A stretch of 64,000 nt of DNA from Collimonas arenae. GTDB lineage: Bacteria; Pseudomonadota; Gammaproteobacteria; Burkholderiales; Burkholderiaceae_D. The translations under genes and the position numbers were made by a program. How positions within the stretch are numbered: the stretch's first letter is position 1; the number at the start of each line of letters is the position of its first letter. The stretch lies in contig NZ_CP009962.1 of the NCBI RefSeq assembly GCF_000786695.1, positions 2,852,001 to 2,916,000 on the forward strand, written 5' to 3'. Positions 24,917 through 33,895 of the stretch are shown in pieces. The notes under the pieces were generated by a model. That model made no database searches. It worked only from the letters and a program-made list of their open reading frames with translations, and had not been told where the DNA came from.

Positions 24917-25885
24917 CTACTTCTGTCCTGCATGCGGCCACTTTTGGCTGAGCTTCTCATATCCGCTAGCAAGTGCGTCCAGCAAGTGGCGCACAGCAGG
25001 AACCATCCCTCTGCGCGTAGGGAAAATCGCATGCACAAGACCTGCCCTTGAGGAAAGGTGCGGCAACAATATCCGCAATCTACCCGCCTGCACGTCATCG
25101 CCCACAAACTCCCTTGGCAGCATGACCGCGCCAGCACCTAGCGTCGCTGCAATTCGCAGACTGGACATGTCGTCTGTCGCCAATCGCGGCTTATGGAGTA
25201 ACGAGTATGCTTGTCCACCGGCATCGACCAGATTCCACATATACCGCTCGCTGCTGTTGGCCATGGCGAGCGTCGGCCAGTCCTTCAGCGAATCGATCGA
25301 TGCCGGGACTGCATGTTGCTCAATCAAACTTGGGCTGGCAACCAGAACCAAGGTCGACCATCCCAGGTGCCGCACCACGAGGTCGGTGTCCTCCAAAGGC
25401 GGCTGCCTCGCGCGAATCGCGAAATCCAAGCCTTCCTCGATGACTTCCACCCGGCGATTGGTTGCGTCGATCAGTACCTGGACCTGCGGATTATCTAGCG
25501 TGTATTGGGAAATGATCTCGGCGATACCGGAGTTCAGCAGTCCTACCGGACAACTGATACGAACGGTGCCTTGTGGCTTGGCGCGCGTCTGGTCCACGAT
25601 CTCCTTGGCAGCCTTGGATTCGGCAACCAGCGCCAGGCAATGCTGGTGAAACTGACGGCCGGTTTCTGTCAATGACAGGCTGCGGCTGGTGCGATTGAGC
25701 AAACGTACGCCGAGTTCCTCCTCCAAGGCCCGGACCCGCCGGCTCAATTTCGACGTCTGCAGGCCGAGACTGCGTCCGGCTGCGGTGAAGCTGCCGCGCT
25801 CGACCACTTCGGCGAAAAGGCGAAGATCATTCAGATCTGAGATTTGGTCCACAAGAGTCACACCGTCAAAGTTTGTTCCGATCAT
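24917..25885 (-). CDS. LysR-family transcriptional regulator
   Basis: A 322-residue LTTR from ATG 25885 (an upstream TTG is possible). The HTH NDLRLFAEVVERGSFTAAGR..GLQTSKLSRRVRALEEELGV and SLTETGRQF are canonical for the group that regulates glutathione S-transferase/quinone-type detoxification genes. The LysR substrate domain follows (GTVRISCPVGLLNSGIAEII). It is divergent from the GST gene 119 bp away, so it probably controls the GST-pirin-DoxX genes. Confidence 0.92.
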   Translation of the reverse strand: MIGTNFDGVTLVDQISDLNDLRLFAEVVERGSFTAAGRSLGLQTSKLSRRVRALEEELGVRLLNRTSRSLSLTETGRQFHQHCLALVAESKAAKEIVDQTRAKPQGTVRISCPVGLLNSGIAEIISQYTLDNPQVQVLIDATNRRVEVIEEGLDFAIRARQPPLEDTDLVVRHLGWSTLVLVASPSLIEQHAVPASIDSLKDWPTLAMANSSERYMWNLVDAGGQAYSLLHKPRLATDDMSSLRIAATLGAGAVMLPREFVGDDVQAGRLRILLPHLSSRAGLVHAIFPTRRGMVPAVRHLLDALASGYEKLSQKWPHAGQK

Positions 25886-26004
25886 TCTATCTGGAGCAAT
25901 GATTCTTTGCAAAACAGGATATATGCAAACGATCGTTGCGATCCTAATATTGCCTCTATGGGTTCACGCCATCACCGACTTTGCAACCTAAGGAGGAATT
26001 AACC

Positions 26005-26634
26005 ATGCTAAAAGTTCACGCATATGCCACGCCCAATAGTCTCAAAGTGCCGATCGCGCTTGAGGAGATGGGGCTCGACTATCAGCTCATCCCTGTCAAT
26101 TTGCGCCAAGGCGAGCAGAAGACCGATATTTTCAAAGCCATGAATTCCAACCAGAAGGTGCCGGTTCTCGTCGACCGCTCCATTCTTGAAGGCACGGATG
26201 TCGTGCTGAGCGAGTCTGCGGCGATTCTGGTTTACCTCGCCGAAAAGAGTGGGCAACTTCTTCCGAAAGACATTTCCTTGCGAGGCAAGGTCTTTGAGCA
26301 GCTGTTCTTTCATGCGTCCGGCGTCAGTCCGGCGTTCCTGCAGGCATTTGTAATCGCGATCCAATCGTCGCCGCAAGCCGAAGCCCAAGCAAGGGCGCTT
26401 TCGGAGGTCGAAAGGGTTTTAGGGGTGCTCAATCACGGTCTGAAGTATCACCGATATGTCGCGGGCGATACGTACAGCATCGCAGATATTGCGCACTTCG
26501 GTTGGATTTGGCGCCACCAGGCAGTCGGGGTATCTCTCGACAAATTTCCATCCGTCAACCGCTGGTACGCAGAGATTTTGGCGCGGCCAGCTGTTGTCAA
26601 GGCTATCGAAAAAACCATGGCGCTTGCTCGATAA
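26005..26634 (+). CDS. Glutathione S-transferase family protein
   Basis: A 209-residue GST; AAGGAGGAATTAACC precedes ATG 26005. Thioredoxin-like N-domain: HAYATPNSLKVPIALEEMGL, then NQKVPVLVD (cis-Pro) and SESAAILVYLAEK (the glutathione-binding SES/AI motif). Alpha-helical C-domain with YSIADIAHFGWI (N-capping Ser-x-x-Asp). Divergent from the LysR gene and first in a run with pirin and DoxX genes, a common electrophile/quinone-stress cluster in proteobacteria. Confidence 0.93.
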   Translation: MLKVHAYATPNSLKVPIALEEMGLDYQLIPVNLRQGEQKTDIFKAMNSNQKVPVLVDRSILEGTDVVLSESAAILVYLAEKSGQLLPKDISLRGKVFEQLFFHASGVSPAFLQAFVIAIQSSPQAEAQARALSEVERVLGVLNHGLKYHRYVAGDTYSIADIAHFGWIWRHQAVGVSLDKFPSVNRWYAEILARPAVVKAIEKTMALAR

Positions 26635-26686
26635 GCACGCCGTCCGTTCCACCGGCCCTTGAGGGCCGGTCACTCAGGAGAAAAAC

Positions 26687-27385
26687 ATGATTTCGCATCG
26701 ACGCTGGGAATCGCTGGACAAAGCCGACATCGGCTGGTTGCGCGCCGGATATCACTTTCAGGTCAGTCCCGAGGGTAATCCCGCACATGGCGCATTGGGT
26801 TCCCTAATCGTCTGGAACGACGATGAGATCGCCGTTGGCGGCGGCTTTCCCCAGCATGGGCACCGCGACGTGGAAATTATCACCTACGTCCGCCAAGGCG
26901 TGCTCGGGCACCGCGACAACCTGGGTTCAGAAGGAACGATCCAGGCTGGGGATATTCAAGTAATGAGCGCAGGAGCTGGCATCCGCCACGCCGAGTTCAA
27001 CAAAGGCGATGTGCCGCTCAGGATTTATCAAATCTGGTTGCTGCCGCAAGAGCGCGGCGGCAAGCCTCAATGGGGTACCAGGACATTCCCGAAAAGTGAC
27101 CGTTCCGGACGTTTTGCCGTGCTGGCCAGCGGATTCGCCGACGACAAGGAGGCCTTGCCGATTCGGGCAAATGCGCGCCTGCTCGGTGCAACGCTCAAGG
27201 CCGGCGAAAGTGTTCGCCAGCCTATTGATCCGTCTCGCAGCGTGTATCTCGTTGTTGCCTCGGGGCGAATCGAAGTTGAAGGTGCGCTCATGGGTGCGCT
27301 GGACGGGGCTGTAATCACGAACGTTGACGCTGTCGATGTGTCGGCTCTCGAAGATTCTGAGCTGGTAATGGTGGAAGCCGGCTAA
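26687..27385 (+). CDS. Pirin family protein (YhaK-like)
   Basis: A 232-residue bicupin with AGGAGAAAAAC before ATG. N-terminal cupin motifs GFPQHGHRDVEIITYVRQG and MSAGAGIRHAEFN contain the His/Glu residues that bind iron in pirins. The C-terminal cupin is shorter, as in YhaK. Such proteins often have quercetinase activity or sense redox state. Gene order GST-pirin-DoxX under a LysR gene suggests a quinone or electrophile response. Confidence 0.92.
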   Translation: MISHRRWESLDKADIGWLRAGYHFQVSPEGNPAHGALGSLIVWNDDEIAVGGGFPQHGHRDVEIITYVRQGVLGHRDNLGSEGTIQAGDIQVMSAGAGIRHAEFNKGDVPLRIYQIWLLPQERGGKPQWGTRTFPKSDRSGRFAVLASGFADDKEALPIRANARLLGATLKAGESVRQPIDPSRSVYLVVASGRIEVEGALMGALDGAVITNVDAVDVSALEDSELVMVEAG

Positions 27386-27441
27386 GAATTACTTTTTCTA
27401 TCCACCGAAGCATTTTCATTTTTTCATTTAAGGAGATTGTT

Positions 27442-27864
27442 ATGGAAAGCAATAAATTTATACCTCTACTGGGCCGCATCCTGATCGGTGCGCCGTTTCT
27501 GATGAGCGGACTGGGTAAGTTAGGCGCGTACGCCGCGACGGTTGGCTACATTTCGGCCGTCGGGCTACCCGCGCCGACGCTTGCGTACATCGTTGCAGTG
27601 TTAATCGAAATAGGCGGCGGCGGCCTGTTACTTTCGGGCTACCAAGTTCGTCTGGCGTCGCTAGTGATGGCTGTATTCAGTTTGGGGACAGCGTTCTTCT
27701 TTCACAATAACTTTGCAGACCAGAACCAAATGATCCATTTTCTCAAGAACGTGATGATGGCTGGCGGCCTGCTGCAGATCACTGCCTTTGGCGCTGGCGC
27801 ATGGAGCCTGGACGCCCGCTTCGCGAGTTTGACCGCGCGTAAACCAGTCCTGGGGGCGAACTGA
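27442..27864 (+). CDS. DoxX family membrane protein
   Basis: A 140-residue inner-membrane protein with four hydrophobic helices; AGGAGATTGTT precedes the ATG. The DoxX signature is seen in LLGRILIGAPFLMSGLGKLG and the loop HNNFADQNQMIHFLKNVMMA. Family members associate with thiosulfate:quinone oxidoreductase or redox-stress systems. Last gene before the MITE-like element in the LysR-controlled cluster. Confidence 0.9.
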   Translation: MESNKFIPLLGRILIGAPFLMSGLGKLGAYAATVGYISAVGLPAPTLAYIVAVLIEIGGGGLLLSGYQVRLASLVMAVFSLGTAFFFHNNFADQNQMIHFLKNVMMAGGLLQITAFGAGAWSLDARFASLTARKPVLGAN

Positions 27865-27924
27865 GGATGGATTGCTTTTCAACACGTTTCTTTTGAATCT
27901 AAATCACTGACCATCACTGACCAA

Positions 27925-28033
27925 GAGGCTGTTGCAAACACAGATGGCTAGGCGTTCCGACGAAGACAGTACGACTAGTACGACTGGTACGTCTGGGAGA
28001 AACAACAACGCCAGGTGTGTTTGCAAAAGCCTC
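27925..28033. repeat. MITE-like element with 17-bp terminal inverted repeats
   Basis: GAGGCTGTTGCAAACAC (27925-27941) and GTGTTTGCAAAAGCCTC (28017-28033) are inverted repeats with one mismatch; the whole element is 109 bp. The interior has direct GTACGACT repeats and no coding capacity. The right end abuts the ribosome-binding site of the SnoaL-like gene. Terminal TTGCAAA motifs recall IS5-type transposon ends, so it may be mobilised in trans. No clear target-site duplication was seen. Confidence 0.65.
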
Positions 28034-28047
28034 TAAGGAGAAATCTC

Positions 28048-28413
28048 ATGAATGACCGTATTCACGAACTGCTTCGTCGCAATCTGCAGGAAGTTTTTGG
28101 CGAGGGCGACGCCGCTCGCCGGCGTGCGGCAATCAACGAACTCTTTACCGAAGACTGTGCGCTGTATGTACCGCCAGGTGCATTTACCGGGCGTGAAGCC
28201 CTCGACAAATTTGCCGGTGATCTCCGCGCGACTCACCCGCATTTCGTGTACACCGCGCATGGCGAACCTCAGGCTCTCCACAACGCTGGCCGGCTCGCCT
28301 GGGGATCTGGCCAGCGCGGCGAAGCACCTGAATATACAGGCGTAGATGTGATCATCGTACGCGATGGCAAGATCGCGGCGCTCTATGTGTTTCTCGATTC
28401 CATGCCTTCATAA
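28048..28413 (+). CDS. SnoaL-like/nuclear transport factor 2-fold protein
   Basis: A 121-residue cone-fold protein; AAGGAGAAATCTC precedes ATG 28048. Pattern: long N-terminal helix (IHELLRRNLQEVFGEGD), then LFTEDCALYVPPGAFTGREA and strands ending in GVDVIIVRDGKIAALYVFLD. SnoaL-like proteins include hydrolases, isomerases and polyketide cyclases, but many small ones have no known activity. It follows the GST-pirin-DoxX genes, with the MITE-like element inserted just upstream. Confidence 0.85.
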   Translation: MNDRIHELLRRNLQEVFGEGDAARRRAAINELFTEDCALYVPPGAFTGREALDKFAGDLRATHPHFVYTAHGEPQALHNAGRLAWGSGQRGEAPEYTGVDVIIVRDGKIAALYVFLDSMPS

Positions 28414-28596
28414 GCACGGAATAGACTGCGGTCTGGCCGGTGGAGAAATGGAAAAGTTCGTCGCCGCCAGATCCTGTAGTGCTTCGCTAATCGGTATTGT
28501 CCGACCATCCATAGCCCCACCCTCGCCTGCCAAACTCATCGAGGTATTCCGACATGGTCCGATCTATCTAAACCTGACACGCAACCAGATCATTTC

Positions 28597-29511
28597 CTAG
28601 ACGGAAGACATGAGGTTCACAATTTCTCGCAACAGGAAATTGGCAGCAGGACTGAGCTTTCGTCCAACGCGAGTCGCCACATAGCGATCGAACGTATTAG
28701 CGATGGGGTGCAGAATAGGCACAGCTGCCACGAGCCCTGCGTCCACCCTCTCCTTCGCCGCCAGCTTCGTCATGAATGCGACGCCCATCCCTTGCGCCAC
28801 CAGCGATGACGCGATGGTGAAGAGATCGCAGGTAAACATGGGCGAGACGCTCAGATCGGCGTCCCAGAACATGGCATTGATATAACCCTGGACTGCGAAT
28901 TTGTCCGTCATGAAGATGAGCGGCTCGTGTACCAGTTCTTCGATCTGTACAGAGGTTCTCAAAGCCAGGGGATGGCCGACGGGCAGGATTGCACACAACG
29001 GTTCACGCTGGAACAAGCGCGCGTTCAAGAGGGCATCCTGTGAAGTGCCGATGGAGACGCAGATGTCGGCTTCGTCGTCCCGCACCATGCGAATCAACTC
29101 CGGCAGCGGCCCCGTACGGATGTGCATGCCAATATCCGGGTACTTCTGATGGAAACGCTTGATCACCATTGAAATCAAGCTGCCGGCCAAGCCTTCGCCA
29201 ACCGCCACCGTGACATGCCCGCGCCTGAGATCGCGGTATTCGGCGATCTGGGCGCGAAAGCGTTTCGCATGGCGCTCTCGTTCGTGACCATATTCAACGG
29301 TGGCAAGCCCGACTTGCGTGAGCGAGATGCTTCGCCCCCGCCGCGACACCAGCGCCAGTCTCAGACGGCGTTCCGTCGCCGCAATCTGCCGGCTGATAGT
29401 CGACACGTTCACCCCCAGAAACACAGCGGCCTGGCGCATGCCCCCATGTTTCTCCACTGCGCGCAAGTACTCGATTGTTCGCTCGCTAATATCTTCATCT
29501 TCTATAGACAT
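28597..29511 (-). CDS. LysR-family transcriptional regulator
   Basis: A 304-residue LTTR. The minus strand reads CAGGAG ATGGCG ATG; the ATG at 29511 has the best spacing. HTH TIEYLRAVEKHGGMRQAAVF..GVNVSTISRQIAATERRL is followed by a RGHVTVAVGEGLAGSLISMV substrate domain of about 200 residues. It is divergent from the YfcC-type transporter gene. A perfect 7-bp inverted repeat at 29522-29540 (arms TGTTGCG and CGCAACA, T-N11-A style) lies just upstream of the start. Likely regulates the transporter/amidohydrolase unit. Confidence 0.92.
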   Translation of the reverse strand: MSIEDEDISERTIEYLRAVEKHGGMRQAAVFLGVNVSTISRQIAATERRLRLALVSRRGRSISLTQVGLATVEYGHERERHAKRFRAQIAEYRDLRRGHVTVAVGEGLAGSLISMVIKRFHQKYPDIGMHIRTGPLPELIRMVRDDEADICVSIGTSQDALLNARLFQREPLCAILPVGHPLALRTSVQIEELVHEPLIFMTDKFAVQGYINAMFWDADLSVSPMFTCDLFTIASSLVAQGMGVAFMTKLAAKERVDAGLVAAVPILHPIANTFDRYVATRVGRKLSPAANFLLREIVNLMSSV

Positions 29512-29521
29512 CGCCATCTCC

Positions 29522-29540
29522 TGTTGCGCCGGACGCAACA
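29522..29540. promoter_or_regulatory. LysR-box-like palindrome
   Basis: TGTTGCG, CCGGA, CGCAACA: perfect 7-bp arms with a 5-bp spacer in the LysR/YfcC divergent region, immediately before the LysR ribosome-binding site. A second small palindrome CCTTTG-T-CAAAGG lies at 29615-29627. Confidence 0.6.
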
Positions 29541-29716
29541 TTCTAGCAGGTTCAGATATCTGTTTTGAACTCGGTTTCGGTTTATATTCAGCGGCATTCA
29601 AATACGCGGAATGACCTTTGTCAAAGGGTCGTCAGGCACGGCGGGGTTGTCGATCAGCGGACGGCTACAGCTCGCTGGTCTGCCGTGACTACCCGGAAGC
29701 AACAGGAGGAGACAGA

Positions 29717-31156
29717 ATGGATTCGAGCAGAACTACGTCGGACAAGGTGGCTGCGGCCATGCGCGAAAGAGAGAAAGGCGCGCACGTAGCAATCAGCCCC
29801 TATGTGTTGCTTTTCGCGGTATTGCTGTTGGCAGCCATCGCTACATGGATCATCCCGGCGGGCGAATTCGATCGCGTGGTCAAGAACGGCATCAGTTTTG
29901 TCGTTCCGCACAGCCTTAAGCGCGTGCCCCAAAGCGGGATTGGTCCTGGGGCGATCTTCGTCGCCATTGCACATGGCTTGATCATTTCCGCGCCGATTAT
30001 CTTCCTGATTCTGTTTACCGGCGGCGCCCTTGCCATTTTGGAGAAGACCGGGGCGGTGAAGGCTGCGCTTGGCCGGATCGGTACCGGATCAAACGTACAG
30101 GATGCCTCGGTTATTTTCACCGTCTGCATCATTTTCTCGTTGCTGGGAACGGTAGGAGTCGTCACGAACTCGGTGGTCGCGTTCGTGCCGCTGGGCCTCC
30201 TGATCACGCGTTCATTGCGGCTACCCGCTGTGTTTGGCGTGGCCTTTATCTACCTAGGGACCTATTCGGGCTTCAACAGCGCCGTCCTCAATCCGGCAAC
30301 GACAGGGATATCGCAACGTCTGGCCGAACTGCCCATGTTCTCCGGCATCGGATTTCGCGCCGTGGTATACCTGCTCTTTGTCATTGCGACAATCGGGTTT
30401 CTCATTGCCAACGTCCGGGCGTACCGGCGAAATCCGCATGCGTCGACATTCTTGATCACCGAAAACGATGCTCTCGCGACGGCTCCCATGGAGCCCGGTG
30501 CGAAGCTGACGCGGCGGCAAACCACCGCGATCGCATTTTCCACCCTCGCTCTCTGCACTTTCGTTTTTGGTGCAGTAAAGCTGCATTGGGGTGAGGTTGA
30601 AATGATCTCGATGTTCATGATCATCGCCATCGGATCCGGCCTGATTTGCAGGATGGGGCCGACTCAGATCGCAGACGAATTTCTGGCAGGGTCTGGGAAA
30701 CTGATCCATGGGGCGCTGATCGTCGGTCTTGCCCGCGCCATTTCGACCGTACTGAGCGACGGCAAGATTCTCGATCCAATGGTCAACCTGCTTTCCGAGA
30801 TACTGGCGCCACTCCACCCTATCCTTGCCGCCATCGGCATGTTCCTGAGCGCTGCCGTCATGCATATCGCGATCTCATCAGGATCGGGCGAGTCGGCGGC
30901 ATTGATCCCCATTTTTGCACCGCTGGGCGATGCTCTTCATCTGACGCGCCAGGTCACGGTGCAAGCAGTGCTCTTGGGTGAAGGAATCATGAATTGCTTC
31001 AATCCGACATCCGGGGTGTTGATGGCCGTGCTCGCCACCGCACGCATTCCCTTTGGACAATGGGTGCGTTTCGTCATGCCGCTCATCTTCCTATGGGGCG
31101 TTATCTGCATTCTCACCCTGATCGCAGGCGTTCTCATCCACTGGGGCCCCTTCTGA
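29717..31156 (+). CDS. YfcC/DcuC-type carboxylate or amino-acid carrier
   Basis: A 479-residue membrane protein with about 12-13 helices; AGGAGGAGACAGA precedes ATG 29717. Family traits: N-terminal WIIPAGEFDRVVKNG, the amphipathic helical hairpins GGALAILEKTGAVKAALGRI and SGSGESAALIPIFAPLGDAL, and the C-terminal NCFNPTSGVLMAVLATARIPF. YfcC proteins belong to the C4-dicarboxylate/short-chain carrier clan. Together with the M20 amidohydrolase 98 bp downstream it suggests uptake and hydrolysis of an N-acyl or amide compound. Confidence 0.88.
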   Translation: MDSSRTTSDKVAAAMREREKGAHVAISPYVLLFAVLLLAAIATWIIPAGEFDRVVKNGISFVVPHSLKRVPQSGIGPGAIFVAIAHGLIISAPIIFLILFTGGALAILEKTGAVKAALGRIGTGSNVQDASVIFTVCIIFSLLGTVGVVTNSVVAFVPLGLLITRSLRLPAVFGVAFIYLGTYSGFNSAVLNPATTGISQRLAELPMFSGIGFRAVVYLLFVIATIGFLIANVRAYRRNPHASTFLITENDALATAPMEPGAKLTRRQTTAIAFSTLALCTFVFGAVKLHWGEVEMISMFMIIAIGSGLICRMGPTQIADEFLAGSGKLIHGALIVGLARAISTVLSDGKILDPMVNLLSEILAPLHPILAAIGMFLSAAVMHIAISSGSGESAALIPIFAPLGDALHLTRQVTVQAVLLGEGIMNCFNPTSGVLMAVLATARIPFGQWVRFVMPLIFLWGVICILTLIAGVLIHWGPF

Positions 31157-31253
31157 TTCTTAGTACATGCTGTGCCCAGGCACGGGTTATACGCGTACTG
31201 CCGGCGCGACCGCCCTCTTTCGTCAATCGCTTAAATCGCTTATTGAGGTTTTC

Positions 31254-32462
31254 ATGCCATCCAAGCCCTTTACTTCACTGACCGACCTCATGCATCAGGA
31301 GGCGGATCTCGCACACTTGCGCCAACAATTGCACAGCAATCCCGAACTGGCCTTTGCCGAATACGAGACTTCCGATCTCGTGGCCGATCAGTTGCAGGCA
31401 TATGGTTATCAGGTATACCGTGGCATCGCGCAAACAGGAATAGTTGGAACGCTCACAGTCGGCGGCGGCAGCCGCTCGATCGGCATTCGGGCAGACTTTG
31501 ATGCGCTACCGATTTGCGAGGCGAACACGTTTGCGTACGCCAGCAAGAATCCCGGGAGAATGCATGCCTGCGGTCATGACGGACATACGGCAATGCTATT
31601 GGGGGCCGCCAAGCATCTCGCCCAAACAAAGCGATTCAACGGCACGGTGAACCTGATCTTTCAACCGGCGGAAGAGCGTGGCTTCGACAGCGGTGCAAAA
31701 CAGATGATCGCCGAAGGACTGTTCGAGCGTTTTCCATGCGACGCCGTGTTTGCCCTGCATAACCACCCTGGCAAGCCTGCCGGCAGCTTCATGTCCCGTT
31801 CCGGGGCTTTCATGGCGGCTGGCGACCGGGTGTATATCAAGATCGTCGGCCAGGGCGGCCATGCGGCCAGGCCACATCTCGCGCACGATCCTATCGTCGC
31901 CGCATCAAGCATTGTGATGGGATTGCAGACCATTGTGTCGCGCAATATCGACCCGACGAAAGCGGCCGTGATCACGGTCGGGAAATTCGCGGGGGGAGAA
32001 GCTCCCAATGTCATACCCGATCAGGTCGAACTGCGCTTGAGCGTACGCTCATTTTCCACTGAAGTACGCGCTTTGCTGAAGGACAGGATCATCGCGCTCG
32101 TGATTGCGCAGGCCCGGAGTTTTGGCGTCGAAGCCGTGATCAATTATGTCGAAGGATATCCGGTTGTCACCAATACCGATGAAGAAACGCGCTTTGCCAT
32201 TGAGGTCGCCAGGGAACTGGTTGGGCCGGACGCGGTGGACGACAACATGGATATGCTGATGGGAAGCGAGGATTTTGCATATATGTTGCAATCTCGTCCT
32301 GGTTGCTTCCTCCGCCTGGGCAACGGTCCGGCCGATCAAGGAAAGACCTTGCACAGCCCGCACTACGACTTCAACGATCAGAATCTGTCGGTTGGCGCGG
32401 CGTATTGGTCTCGCCTTGTCGAACGTTATCTCGATCCGGACCGCTTGACGTCCGGACGATAG
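31254..32462 (+). CDS. M20-family amidohydrolase (hippurate/N-acyl amino acid type)
   Basis: A 402-residue metallopeptidase-fold enzyme; TTGAGGTTTTC precedes ATG 31254. Motifs: IGIRADFDALPI, MHACGHDGHTAMLLG (metal-binding Cys-Gly-His-Asp), FQPAEERGFDSGAKQMI (Glu-Glu pair), HNHPGKPAGS and a C-terminal GSEDFAYMLQSRPGCF. Such enzymes split N-acetyl-, indoleacetyl- or benzoyl-amino acids. Genomic pairing with the YfcC carrier supports an imported amide substrate, unidentified. Confidence 0.92.
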   Translation: MPSKPFTSLTDLMHQEADLAHLRQQLHSNPELAFAEYETSDLVADQLQAYGYQVYRGIAQTGIVGTLTVGGGSRSIGIRADFDALPICEANTFAYASKNPGRMHACGHDGHTAMLLGAAKHLAQTKRFNGTVNLIFQPAEERGFDSGAKQMIAEGLFERFPCDAVFALHNHPGKPAGSFMSRSGAFMAAGDRVYIKIVGQGGHAARPHLAHDPIVAASSIVMGLQTIVSRNIDPTKAAVITVGKFAGGEAPNVIPDQVELRLSVRSFSTEVRALLKDRIIALVIAQARSFGVEAVINYVEGYPVVTNTDEETRFAIEVARELVGPDAVDDNMDMLMGSEDFAYMLQSRPGCFLRLGNGPADQGKTLHSPHYDFNDQNLSVGAAYWSRLVERYLDPDRLTSGR

Positions 32463-32529
32463 CGCAGGGTTTCATACTGAGCGAAGCTGATCGGCTTTGC
32501 TGCACAAATCCCCGCCATCATTGCGACGC

Positions 32530-33714
32530 TTACATCCGCTCGAATATGGCGGCAATGCCCTGGCCGCCACCTATGCACATGGTCACCAGTGCGTAACGAC
32601 CGCCAACGCGCCTCAGTTCGTACAGCGCCTTCACCGTGATCAGCGCACCGGTGGCGCCGATCGGGTGGCCAAGCGAGATGCCCGAGCCGTTTGGATTTAC
32701 CTTGCCGGCATCAAGACTCAACTCTTTTGTGACAGCACATGCCTGAGCAGCGAACGCCTCGTTGGCTTCGATCACATCGAGATCGGCGACCGTGAGTCCG
32801 GCGCGTTCGAGCGCCTTACGTGTCGCCGGCACTGGACCGATGCCCATGTATTTCGGATCGACGCCCGCATGGGCATAGGAGACCAGGCGCGCCAGCGGTT
32901 TCAGGCCGCGCTGTTCAGCGACGCTGCGTTCCATCAGGACGACCGCAGCGGCGGCATCGTTAATGCCCGACGCGTTGCCCGCAGTGACAGTACCGTTTTC
33001 CTTGGTGAAGATCGGACGGAGCTTGGTGAAATCGTCCAGGCTCGAGTGACTGCGTACATGCTCGTCCTTGTCGAACAGGATGTCTCCTTTTTTCGATTTC
33101 AGCTTGATCGGCAGAATCTGGTCGCGGAAGTAGCCTTGTTCGATCGCATGCGCTGCGCGCCGATGGGATTCGAGCGCCAGGGCGTCCTGCTCTTCGCGCG
33201 AAATACCATATTTCTGCGCGACATTCTCTGCGGTGACGCCCATGTGAATCCCGTGGAATGGGTCGTGCAAAGCGCCCAGCATCATGTCGATCAAGCGCGA
33301 GTCGCCCATGCGCGCACCGAAACGCATGTCGGACGATATGAACGGCGCCCTGCTCATGGATTCCGCACCGCCGCCAATGGCGATATCGGCATCGCCCAGC
33401 AAAATGCCTTGTGCGGCAGAGATAATGGCCTGCAGGCCGGAGCCGCACAGGCGGTTGAGCGTGAGCGCCGGCGCATGTTCGGCGACGCCGCCGTTAAGCG
33501 CTGCCACGCGCGCCAGATACATATCCTTGGGTTCGGTCTGGATTACATTGCCGAACACGACGTTACCCACTTCGTCTCCCGAGACTTGCGCGCGGACCAG
33601 CGCCTCGAGCACGACGGCAGCACCAAGCTCGGTTGGTGAAAAATCTTTCAGGCTGCCGCCGAAATCCCCGATGGCGGTACGTACACCGCTAACTACCACG
33701 ACTTCTCGTTGCAT
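32530..33714 (-). CDS. Acetyl-CoA acetyltransferase (thiolase)
   Basis: A 394-residue thiolase. The minus strand has AAAGGAG before two ATGs; 33714 has better spacing. Catalytic residues are in LNRLCGSGLQAI (nucleophilic Cys), GSGISLGHPIGATGA (His) and MCIGGGQG (second Cys). Length and motifs match biosynthetic/degradative AtoB-type enzymes. It converges with the amidohydrolase gene and is followed on its own strand by nothing; the porin gene lies upstream, 178 bp away. It could serve the acyl-CoA products of the neighbouring catabolic genes. Confidence 0.95.
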   Translation of the reverse strand: MQREVVVVSGVRTAIGDFGGSLKDFSPTELGAAVVLEALVRAQVSGDEVGNVVFGNVIQTEPKDMYLARVAALNGGVAEHAPALTLNRLCGSGLQAIISAAQGILLGDADIAIGGGAESMSRAPFISSDMRFGARMGDSRLIDMMLGALHDPFHGIHMGVTAENVAQKYGISREEQDALALESHRRAAHAIEQGYFRDQILPIKLKSKKGDILFDKDEHVRSHSSLDDFTKLRPIFTKENGTVTAGNASGINDAAAAVVLMERSVAEQRGLKPLARLVSYAHAGVDPKYMGIGPVPATRKALERAGLTVADLDVIEANEAFAAQACAVTKELSLDAGKVNPNGSGISLGHPIGATGALITVKALYELRRVGGRYALVTMCIGGGQGIAAIFERM

Positions 33715-33895
33715 CATTTTCTCCTTTGGCTCTCGCCTAAACAACGCCCTGCACTGCGGCGACTTGATCCAGGTTTGCCAGTTCCTTCATTACAAACAGC
33801 ATTTCTTTTGCAATCCACCTACCCCCCCCATCACCATCAAACGGCCGGCGATGGGGGCTTCGTTACGCGGGTCTGCCAACGATGACAGCCAAGGA

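Noticed and set aside
32497..33639. 380-codon open frame opposite the thiolase
   Set aside because: Antisense shadow; the thiolase on the other strand has all catalytic motifs.
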